64,000 nt of DNA, taken from contig DAIMXP010000012.1 in NCBI GenBank assembly GCA_036734945.1, positions 1 to 64,000 of the forward strand, given 5' to 3'. Each line of letters opens with the position of its first letter. Within the stretch, counting starts at the first letter, position 1. The stretch comes from UBA4733 sp036734945 (GTDB lineage Bacteria; Chloroflexota; UBA4733). A model generated the notes under the pieces. It was given only the letters and a program-made list of their open reading frames with translations. It made no database searches and had not been told where the DNA came from. The position numbers and the translations under genes are program-made. This document shows, piece by piece, positions 50,608 to 57,645 of the stretch.

Positions 50608-51507
50608 TTGGAACACGCACCCCCCATTCCCGACAAGTCGGCGATTGGCCCCGCCGCAACGGTCGGCATCGTCTGCGAAAGCGTTGCCTGCCTCGATCCG
50701 GCCAGGGTTGGCGCCCTGGGCGTCCAGGTGGTGCCGGTTCCCTTCGTGATCGATGGTCGCGCCTACCTTGATGGCGTCGATCTCAGCCATGAGGAGTTCT
50801 ATCGGCGGCTGGAACGCAGCGGCCGCGCGCCGGCAACGTCGGCGCCGGCGCCGGCGGCGTACCTGGAGGCCTTTCGCGCGGCCGGCACGCCGAACGTCGT
50901 CTGCGTCACCGTCAGCGGCGCCGTGAGCACGATGGCCGAGCGCTGCCGGCTGGCGATCCAACAGGCCAAAGAGCAGTTGCCGGCCGTAACAATCGAACTG
51001 TTCGACTCCGGCACTGCCGCTATGGCCCAGGGACTGCTGGCACTGGCCGCGGCCCGCCTTGCCCAAACCGGCGCTCCTTTGCCTGAAATAGTCGACCTAT
51101 TGCAACGCAGCCGGTCCAAGGCGCACCTGATGATTGTGCTCGACACACTCAAGTACCTGGCCCAGACGGGCCGTCTTGGCGGTATCGCCGCGCTGGCCGG
51201 CGGTGTGCTGAGCATCAAGCCGATCGTCCATTGTTCCAACGACCGCTTCGCGCCGATAGAAATCTGCCGGACCCGTCCACGCGCGCTCGACGGAATGCTC
51301 AACCACCTGGCGCGCGACGTGGGGGCCAGCCGGACCCAGCACGTGGTCATCCAGCACGCGGCCGCTGAACAGCAGGCGGAGGCGCTGCGCGCTGAGACAG
51401 CGCGCCGGCTACCCGATGTCAACCTTTCCATTGTCCCCTTTTCGCCGGTGATGGGCACCTACGCCGGCCCGGGTCTGCTCGGCTTCGCCTGGCTGCACGG
51501 CCAATGA
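50608..51507 (+). CDS. DegV family fatty-acid-binding protein
   Basis: A 299-residue DegV protein. Features are VGIVCESVACLDPARVGALG, VQVVPVPFVIDGRAYLDGVD, LERSGRAPATSAPAPAAY (the TSxP loop that contacts the fatty acid carboxylate), VCVTVSGAVSTMAE and TLKYLAQTGRLGGIAAL (YLxxxGR). DegV/FakB proteins present a fatty acid to the kinase FakA; no fakA is in the window. It starts with TTG 50608, preceded by GGAGG 7 bases upstream. It overlaps the PlsY-like gene (ATGA), joining fatty acid handling to glycerolipid synthesis. Confidence 0.88.
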   Translation: MEHAPPIPDKSAIGPAATVGIVCESVACLDPARVGALGVQVVPVPFVIDGRAYLDGVDLSHEEFYRRLERSGRAPATSAPAPAAYLEAFRAAGTPNVVCVTVSGAVSTMAERCRLAIQQAKEQLPAVTIELFDSGTAAMAQGLLALAAARLAQTGAPLPEIVDLLQRSRSKAHLMIVLDTLKYLAQTGRLGGIAALAGGVLSIKPIVHCSNDRFAPIEICRTRPRALDGMLNHLARDVGASRTQHVVIQHAAAEQQAEALRAETARRLPDVNLSIVPFSPVMGTYAGPGLLGFAWLHGQ

Positions 51508-52184
51508 GGTGCACGAGGTCACTGCCGATTCGGGTTGTTGCTGTCGTTGCCGGGGGCTACCTGCTCGGCTCCTTGCCAGTGGTCTACCTCCTGGGACGCC
51601 TGGCCGGTGTGGACCTGCGCCGCCACGGCAGCGGTAACGTGGGCAGCCACAACCTCAGCGCCGCCGCCGGCACGGGCGTGGGACTTGCCGGCTGGCTCAG
51701 CGACGCCGCCAAGGGGGCAGTGGCGGTACACGCCACCCGCCGATTTTGCCAGGATGAAGCACTGGTCGGCTGGGCGCTACTCGGCGCGCTAGGCGGCCAG
51801 TGCTGGCCGGCATTCCTGGGCTGGAGCGGCGGCCGCGGTGTGGCAACCCTCGTCGGCGGCATGCTGGCCTTGACCCCGCGTACAGCGCCATGGCCGTTGG
51901 CCACAATTACTGCCATCGCCGGGCTACGCCCGCTGGCCAGAACGTCGGGCCCCATCAGCACCACGTTGCGGGGCGCGGCCGTGCCGGTCGGCGTCCTGGC
52001 AGGGGCCCTGATCTGGCCGCTCGCCTGTGTACTCGATAAGCGCTCCCGCACGAGCGCAGCGACGGCGGCTGCAGCCGCGCTGCTCCTCATCCTGCGCCGC
52101 ATTTCAGCCAATGGCCTGCCAAATACCGGTGCTAGACCGACCAGGCTGCTCGCCCGTGCTTTGCTGGATCGGGACCACGGGTAG
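51504..52184 (+). CDS. PlsY-like glycerol-3-phosphate acyltransferase, divergent
   Basis: A 226-residue membrane protein with the PlsY pattern: GYLLGSLPVVYLLGRLAGVD, RRHGSGNVGSHNLSAAAGTG (motif GSGNxG), DAAKGAVAV, and GGQCWPAFLGWSGGRGVATL (motif corresponding to GHxxPxFLxFxGGKGVAT). PlsY acylates glycerol-3-phosphate from acyl-phosphate. Here the highly conserved His is Gln and the Lys of GGKG is Arg, so it could be a paralogue with altered function. The pair with DegV suggests it uses acyl phosphate. The ~25 C-terminal residues look non-conserved. Confidence 0.75.
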   Translation: MRCTRSLPIRVVAVVAGGYLLGSLPVVYLLGRLAGVDLRRHGSGNVGSHNLSAAAGTGVGLAGWLSDAAKGAVAVHATRRFCQDEALVGWALLGALGGQCWPAFLGWSGGRGVATLVGGMLALTPRTAPWPLATITAIAGLRPLARTSGPISTTLRGAAVPVGVLAGALIWPLACVLDKRSRTSAATAAAAALLLILRRISANGLPNTGARPTRLLARALLDRDHG

Positions 52185-52241
52185 ACCGGCCCGGGCGGAT
52201 GCGATTTTGACCGAATATGCAGCAAATGTACCCGTCGGAGG

Positions 52242-52271
52242 TTGACATCTTGTTAATCTCCAGGGTAAAGT
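52242..52271 (+). promoter_or_regulatory. Promoter of the sigma factor-pyr operon
   Basis: TTGACA (52242-52247), 18-bp spacer, TAAAGT (52266-52271), 110 bp upstream of GTG 52381. It is the best match to the housekeeping consensus in the second half of the window and the only clear promoter before pyrBFEC. Confidence 0.65.
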
Positions 52272-52380
52272 GCGAGTAGAGTTTCTCAGGTACGTCAGGG
52301 GCGGGACAGGCACTACATACAGTTAGCCGCCTCGCTGGCGGCTCCCCTGTCGAGCAACAGCGCGGAGAGGGTGGAGACGG

Positions 52381-53577
52381 GTGGCGGTTACGGACGAGGA
52401 ACGGGTCAACTCAGGCATCCATAGTATCCATTCCCTTCGGGGATCCCCTCCAGAGTCCGCATACGAGGTACAATTCTATCGGGTCTCAATCGAAGCGTCC
52501 GCGCTCACTCCCTCACGGACTAGTGCCAGGAACTCCTCGGTGTCGCACCCCACTGATCTCCCCGGGTCCGATCTCGTCGCTCACCGGCTTGAGGAATTCG
52601 CTGCTATCCCGTCGCCTGAGGCGAACCACAGCACACCGGCTGAGCGTCCAGTGGCGGCCGCCGATGAGCCGGACCTCGAAGATCTGGTCAAGCTGTACCT
52701 CCGCGAAGCCGCCTCCGTGCCGCTGCTCACTGCCAGCGAAGAGGTGACCTTTGCCATGGCCATGGAGCAAGCCAGGGCGGCGGAAAAGCGGCTGGAAGAT
52801 CCCGACTTCAGCGCTTCCGGCCGGCTGGCGCTGCGCATGGCCGTGCGCAAAGGGCAGCACGCCCGCGAGCGCCTCATTCAGTCCAATCTCCGCCTGGTCG
52901 TCAGTGTCGCCAAGAAGTACATGAATCGCGGCATTGCCTTCCTCGACCTGATCGAGGAAGGCAACATCGGTCTCATGCGCGCTGTCGAGAAGTTCGATTA
53001 CCATCGCGGCTTCAAGTTCAGCACCTACGCCACCTGGTGGATTCGCCAGGGCATCCAGCGCGCCGTTGCCGACCAGGCTCGCACGATCCGCCTCCCTGTC
53101 TACATCGGCGAGATGATCAACAAGGTGACGCGAGCCTCCAATACGCTGCAACAGCGCTTCGGGCGCGAACCGACGCGGGCAGAGGTTGCCGAATTTGTGG
53201 GGCTGGATGAGGAGGAAGTGCAGGAAATCATGCGCGTCTCCCAGTGGCCAGTCTCCCTGGAAACGCCGCTCGGTGAAGAGGAAGACGTTCACCTCGGCGA
53301 CCTCATCCCCGACCAGCACGCTGTGGCTCCTGCCGATGCCGCCCACCGCCAGATCTTGCGCGAAGAAATGGAAGACCTGCTCGACCAACTCGACCAGCGC
53401 GAACGCCGCGTCCTGGAACTACGCTACGGCTTCCAGGATGGGCGTGAGCGAACGCTGGAGGAAGTCGGGCGCGTTTTCGGCGTCACCCGCGAACGCATCC
53501 GCCAGATTGAGGCCCAGGCGCTCATCCGCCTCCGTGGCTCAAACAGCGTGTGCCGGTTGAAGGACTACCTGGAGTAA
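52381..53577 (+). CDS. Primary-type RNA polymerase sigma factor (RpoD/SigA family)
   Basis: A 398-residue sigma-70 protein. After a ~95-residue non-conserved N-terminus come region 1.2 (DLVKLYLREAASVPLLTASE), regions 2.1-2.4 (LIQSNLRLVVSVAKKYMNRG, FLDLIEEGNIGLMRAVEKFD, FKFSTYATWWIRQGIQRAVA), region 3 (IRLPVYIGEMINKVTRASNT) and 4.2 (RTLEEVGRVFGVTRERIRQI). It could be the main sigma factor or a group 2 relative; it lacks the large region 1.1 acidic domain. GTG 52381 is the first start in frame; GAGAGG precedes it. Only 5 nt separate it from pyrB. Confidence 0.92.
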   Translation: MAVTDEERVNSGIHSIHSLRGSPPESAYEVQFYRVSIEASALTPSRTSARNSSVSHPTDLPGSDLVAHRLEEFAAIPSPEANHSTPAERPVAAADEPDLEDLVKLYLREAASVPLLTASEEVTFAMAMEQARAAEKRLEDPDFSASGRLALRMAVRKGQHARERLIQSNLRLVVSVAKKYMNRGIAFLDLIEEGNIGLMRAVEKFDYHRGFKFSTYATWWIRQGIQRAVADQARTIRLPVYIGEMINKVTRASNTLQQRFGREPTRAEVAEFVGLDEEEVQEIMRVSQWPVSLETPLGEEEDVHLGDLIPDQHAVAPADAAHRQILREEMEDLLDQLDQRERRVLELRYGFQDGRERTLEEVGRVFGVTRERIRQIEAQALIRLRGSNSVCRLKDYLE

Positions 53578-53582
53578 GGGGC

Positions 53583-54503
53583 GTGCCTGCACCCCACTCG
53601 CTCCTCTCCACAGCCGACGTCGACCACGCGCAGGTACTGCGCATCCTGGATGTGGCCGCCGAGTTCGACGTTGACATCCGTGCGCATCACCGGCTTCTCG
53701 ATGATGCAGTGATCGCTACGCTCTTCTTTGAGCCGTCAACACGCACCCGCTTGAGTTTCGAGGCCGCCGCTAACCGCCTTGGCGCGCGCGTGCTGACGAT
53801 GAGCGACCCAGCCGCCTCCTCAACGAGCAAAGGGGAGACGCTCGACGACACTGCACGCATCGTGGAGCGCTATGCCGACCTGATCGTGCTGCGTCACCCC
53901 CAGGACGGGGCGGCGCGGGAGGTGGCCGCGCTGGTGTTCATCCCCGTTATCAATGCCGGCGACGGCACGGGTGAGCACCCCACCCAGGCCCTACTCGATC
54001 TCTTCACGATCCGCCAGGAACGAGGTCGCCTGGACGGCCAGCGTGTCGCCCTCATCGGTGACCTGCGCAATGGACGCACCGTCCACTCCCTGTCTCGCCT
54101 CCTCGCGCGCTTTGCGTGTCCGATGCTGCTCGTTTCCCCACCGGGGCTGGCCCTACCCGCGTCCTTGCTCGCGGAACTGCACGAACAGGGTGCGGACCTG
54201 GCAGTGACGGAGTTTGAAGACGCCTTGACCCGCGCGGATGTGGTGTACGTCACGCGGATACAGAAGGAGCGCTTTGTCGATCTGGCCCAGTACGAGGCGG
54301 TACGCGGCAGCTATCGCCTGACGGCGGACACTGTCCGGCGGCTGGCCCCTGCTGCCACGATCATGCATCCGCTGCCGCGTGTGGACGAAATAGCGGCCGA
54401 CGTTGACGCCTTGCCGAACGCCGCCTACTTTCGCCAGGCCGGCAACGGCGTGCCGGTACGCATGGCGCTGCTAGCTCTCTTGCTCGGCGCGGTACCCTGG
54501 TAA
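53583..54503 (+). CDS. pyrB: Aspartate carbamoyltransferase catalytic subunit
   Basis: A 306-residue enzyme that condenses carbamoyl phosphate and aspartate. Motifs are IATLFFEPSTRTRLSFEAAA (carbamoyl phosphate site STRTR), TSKGETLDDTARIVERYADL, NAGDGTGEHPTQALLDLFTI (HPTQ) and IMHPLPRVDEI (HPLPR). GTG 53583 follows GGAGTAAGGGG and gives the family length. It is co-transcribed with the sigma factor gene and followed by pyrF. No pyrI regulatory subunit or pyrR is present. Confidence 0.95.
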   Translation: MPAPHSLLSTADVDHAQVLRILDVAAEFDVDIRAHHRLLDDAVIATLFFEPSTRTRLSFEAAANRLGARVLTMSDPAASSTSKGETLDDTARIVERYADLIVLRHPQDGAAREVAALVFIPVINAGDGTGEHPTQALLDLFTIRQERGRLDGQRVALIGDLRNGRTVHSLSRLLARFACPMLLVSPPGLALPASLLAELHEQGADLAVTEFEDALTRADVVYVTRIQKERFVDLAQYEAVRGSYRLTADTVRRLAPAATIMHPLPRVDEIAADVDALPNAAYFRQAGNGVPVRMALLALLLGAVPW

Positions 54504-54530
54504 ATCGGAGAAGTGAAAGGACGCGACTAC

Positions 54531-55349
54531 GTGGACTACGAGGCAAAGATGGAGGAGCGTCGGCGTGCCACAGACAGCCTCCTGTGCATCGGGCTGGACC
54601 CGGAGTTGGACCGCCTGCCGGCCGGAATCTCCCGCGACCCGGCTGGCGTCTTCCAGTTCACGAGCGCAATCGTGGAGGCAACGGCCGACCTGGCTGCGGC
54701 CTACAAGCCGAACTTTGCCTTCTACGAAGCGCTCGGCCCGGCGGGTATGGAGGTGCTGCAACGCCTGATCGCCGTTATCCCACGCGACATCCCGGTGATC
54801 GGCGACGCGAAGCGCTCCGACATCGGCAACACGGCCCGCCTTTATGCGCGCGCCGCCCTCGACGTCTTTGGCTGTGACGCCATGGTGGTCAATCCGTACC
54901 AGGGGCAGGACAGCGTCGAAGAGTACCTCGCCCACGCCGGGCGGGGTATCTACGTGCTCGCCCGCACTTCCAATCCTGGCGCAGCAGATTTTCAGGACAT
55001 CGTCGTCGATGGCGAGCCGCTCTACCTGCGCGTCGTACGCGATGCCCAGCGCTGGCGACGCGCCGCCACACTCGGCTTTGTCGTCGGGGCGACCGCCCCC
55101 GAGCAACTGCGGAAGGTTCGTCAACTGGCCCCCCAAGCGCAACTGCTCATTCCGGGCATCGGCGCGCAAGGCGGCGATCTGGCCTCAGCCGTCCGCGATG
55201 GCTCGCGAGCAGGCGGCGGCGGCCTGCTGATCAGCGCCTCGCGCTCCCTCCTCTACGCCTCGTCCGGCAGCAACTTTGCCACAGCGACCCGCCACGAGGC
55301 CGAGCGCCTGATCACCGAGATGCGCCGTTTGGCGCTGGAGGCCGCATGA
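54531..55349 (+). CDS. pyrF: Orotidine-5'-phosphate decarboxylase
   Basis: A 272-residue group 2 OMP decarboxylase. Visible are DSLLCIGLDPELDRLPAG, AAYKPNFAFYEALGPAG, VIGDAKRSDIGNTARLYARA (catalytic Lys and Asp), CDAMVVNPYQGQDSVEEYLA, and LLIPGIGAQGGDL. It makes UMP from OMP. GTG 54531 is preferred because AAAGGA lies nine bases before it and it gives a usual N-terminus; GTG 54513 is also in frame. It overlaps the pyrE start (ATGA). Confidence 0.94.
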   Translation: MDYEAKMEERRRATDSLLCIGLDPELDRLPAGISRDPAGVFQFTSAIVEATADLAAAYKPNFAFYEALGPAGMEVLQRLIAVIPRDIPVIGDAKRSDIGNTARLYARAALDVFGCDAMVVNPYQGQDSVEEYLAHAGRGIYVLARTSNPGAADFQDIVVDGEPLYLRVVRDAQRWRRAATLGFVVGATAPEQLRKVRQLAPQAQLLIPGIGAQGGDLASAVRDGSRAGGGGLLISASRSLLYASSGSNFATATRHEAERLITEMRRLALEAA

Positions 55350-56062
55350 CCACGCCGGAAGCATCGCCCCGCGCTGAGGCCGTCGCCGAACTGCTGTTAC
55401 GGGTCGGCGCTGTCGCCATCCGCGTCCAGCCGCCCTTCCGCTACCGCTCCGGCATGCTCGCTCCCATCTATACCGACAACCGCTTGCTCTGCTCCTATCC
55501 GCAGGAACGGCGCGCGATCACCGGCTACTTTGCCGAGCTTCTGGCCGAGCACGGCATTGCAGCCGACGTGCTGGCCGGGGTGTCGACCGCCGGCATCCCG
55601 CACGCCGCCTGGCTGGCGGAACGGCTGGCGTTGCCGATGGTCTATGTCCGCGCCGAAGCGAAGGACCATGGCAAGGGAAAACGCCTGGAAGGCACCCTCA
55701 GGCCGGGACCTGAGCCTGCCGACTCGGCGCCGGGCCAGCCTGAGCACCAGCCGCCCCGTGTCGTCGTGATTGAGGACCTTGTGACCACCGGCGGCGGCGC
55801 GCTGGATGCCGTTGCTGGGGTGCGCGAAGCAGGGGGGCAGGTCAGCCATTGCCTTGCCATCTGCACCTACGGCTTCCCGCAAGCCACGGCGGCGTTCGCC
55901 GAGGCGGGGGTCACGCTGTTGCCGCTCTGCAGTTATGACAATCTCGCGGCGGTGGCACAACGCCTGCACCTGGTAGCAACCAACGATCTGGCGATGGTGC
56001 TGGACTGGCGTGCCGACCCGGCGGGTTGGGCAGCTCGGCATGGGTTGCAAACGGGTGAGTGA
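55346..56062 (+). CDS. pyrE: Orotate phosphoribosyltransferase
   Basis: A 238-residue phosphoribosyltransferase. The PRPP-binding loop is VVVIEDLVTTGGGALDAV; other features are FRYRSGMLAPIYTDNRLLCS, DVLAGVSTAGIPHAAWLAER and VYVRAEAKDHGKGKRLEGTL (flexible loop). A short Pro/Glu-rich insertion (GPEPADSAPGQPEHQP) lies before the PRPP loop. It converts orotate to OMP. It starts within the pyrF stop and its stop overlaps the pyrC start. Confidence 0.94.
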   Translation: MTTPEASPRAEAVAELLLRVGAVAIRVQPPFRYRSGMLAPIYTDNRLLCSYPQERRAITGYFAELLAEHGIAADVLAGVSTAGIPHAAWLAERLALPMVYVRAEAKDHGKGKRLEGTLRPGPEPADSAPGQPEHQPPRVVVIEDLVTTGGGALDAVAGVREAGGQVSHCLAICTYGFPQATAAFAEAGVTLLPLCSYDNLAAVAQRLHLVATNDLAMVLDWRADPAGWAARHGLQTGE

Positions 56063-57365
56063 CGCCGAAACAGTCATCCGCGGCGGTAGCATCGTCACGC
56101 CAGCCGGTGTGGCACGAGCCAATATCCACATTGTGAGCCAGCGCATCGCCGCTGTCGGCTTGCTCCTGGACGCTCCGGGCGCCCAACAGGTGGACGCCTC
56201 CGACCTGCTGATCCTGCCGGGACTGATCGACGTACACGTCCACGTGCGCGAACCGGGTGCAACCGACAAGGAAGACTGGCTAACCGCCACGCGAGCGGCG
56301 CTGGCCGGCGGCGTCACGACCATCCTGGATATGCCGAACAACGATCCGCCGACGACATCGGCAGACGGCGTGTACGAGAAGCTGGCGCTGGCCGCTCAGC
56401 GTGCCGTCTGCGACTTCGGCGTCTACCTGGGGGCGACTGCGGAGAACGTCGGGCTGGCCGCGCAACTGTCCGGCACGATCGCGGGACTCAAAATCTACCT
56501 GGGGTCGACCACCGGCAGCCTCCTGACCGACGACTGGTCGCTGCTCTATCGCCATCTGCGCGCCACGCCTGCCAACATACCCGTCGTCGTTCACGCTGAG
56601 GACGAACAGTGCTTGCGCGCCTTTGCCGGCAGTAGCACGATCGATCACAACCTGAACCGCCCGCCAATCTGCGCCGAACTGGCCGTCGCCCACGTGATCG
56701 CCGCTGGCCGCGCCGCCGGTCGCGGGGCCCACGTCGCCCACGTCAGCACCCCGGAGGAAGTAGCCGCCATCGCCGCCGCACGCCGCTACGTCCCCGACCT
56801 GACCTGTGAGGTCTGCCCCCACCACCTCTTCCTGACCGCCAACGACGCCATCCGTCTGGGCGGCTGGGGCAAGGTCAACCCGCCTTTGCGCCCGGAATCG
56901 TTGGTCTCGCGCCTGTGGCAAGCATTGCCCGACGTGGACATCATCGCCACGGACCATGCCCCGCACACGCCTGCCCAGAAGCAGTGCGACTATGCGGCAG
57001 CACCGGCCGGCTTTCCCGGCCTCGAATCGCTGCTGCCGTTGCTGCTGCTGGCCGTGCGCGAAGGCCGCCTCACGTTGCCTCGCCTGGTCGAACTCACGTC
57101 CGCCGCGCCGGCGCAGCTCTTCCACCTGGCCGGCAAAGGGGGCATTGCCGCCGGCCTCGATGCCGACCTGGTGCTGCTCGATCCGGCGGCCGAAACAGTC
57201 GTGGTTGCCGACCGATTAGAGACCAAAGCGAAAGGGACGCCCTTCGTAGCGTGGACACTGCCCGGCCGCATCCAGGGGCTCTGGCGACGGGGCGAGCGGG
57301 TGATTGAGGGCGGCGTACTGCAGGTGGTTCCTGGTAGTGGGCGACGGGCGCGCCTGATGAGGTAG
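56055..57365 (+). CDS. pyrC: Dihydroorotase
   Basis: A 436-residue type I dihydroorotase. The metal site HVHVREPG follows LPGLID; the carboxylated lysine is in GLKIYLGSTTGSL; further ligands lie in VVVHAEDEQC, CEVCPHHLFL and IIATDHAPHT. The pathway step is ring closure of carbamoyl aspartate. GTG 56055 overlaps the pyrE stop; a longer upstream start inside pyrE is unlikely. With pyrB, pyrF and pyrE it completes four of the six steps; carAB and pyrD are not in the window. Confidence 0.94.
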   Translation: MSDAETVIRGGSIVTPAGVARANIHIVSQRIAAVGLLLDAPGAQQVDASDLLILPGLIDVHVHVREPGATDKEDWLTATRAALAGGVTTILDMPNNDPPTTSADGVYEKLALAAQRAVCDFGVYLGATAENVGLAAQLSGTIAGLKIYLGSTTGSLLTDDWSLLYRHLRATPANIPVVVHAEDEQCLRAFAGSSTIDHNLNRPPICAELAVAHVIAAGRAAGRGAHVAHVSTPEEVAAIAAARRYVPDLTCEVCPHHLFLTANDAIRLGGWGKVNPPLRPESLVSRLWQALPDVDIIATDHAPHTPAQKQCDYAAAPAGFPGLESLLPLLLLAVREGRLTLPRLVELTSAAPAQLFHLAGKGGIAAGLDADLVLLDPAAETVVVADRLETKAKGTPFVAWTLPGRIQGLWRRGERVIEGGVLQVVPGSGRRARLMR

Positions 57366-57424
57366 TGGCGCGTCGGTCGAGCCTCAGCGCCCGAACTGCA
57401 CACGTTCTCGGCCAATCCTCCTCC

Positions 57425-57510
57425 GTAGGGGCAGGCCCCCGTGCCTGCCCTGGCCCGGGTGGGAAGACCGTTCGAAGGCGAGCAGGGCAGGCACGGGGGC
57501 CTGCCCCTAC
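57425..57510. repeat. Inverted repeat with perfect 28-bp arms
   Basis: GTAGGGGCAGGCCCCCGTGC and 8 more bases (57425-57452) are perfectly complementary to 57483-57510. The 30-bp loop contains TTCGAA. Each arm is internally GC-rich and nearly palindromic. It follows pyrC by 60 bp and could also stop transcription, although no T-run follows. Confidence 0.88.
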
Positions 57511-57645
57511 AACGCTCGGTAGCTTGCAAACGTCTGCGGCGTGACCATCCGCCGGGCGAAGTACCGCCCCAGCGCCCGTGCTACCATGATCATGAGAGCC
57601 ACAAGAACTCGGCTCGCAGGACACCATACGGACAAAAGCGGAACC

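Noticed and set aside
57425..57510. Rho-independent terminator after pyrC
   Set aside because: The stem is strong but the loop is 30 bp and no T-run follows; better explained as a dispersed repeat.
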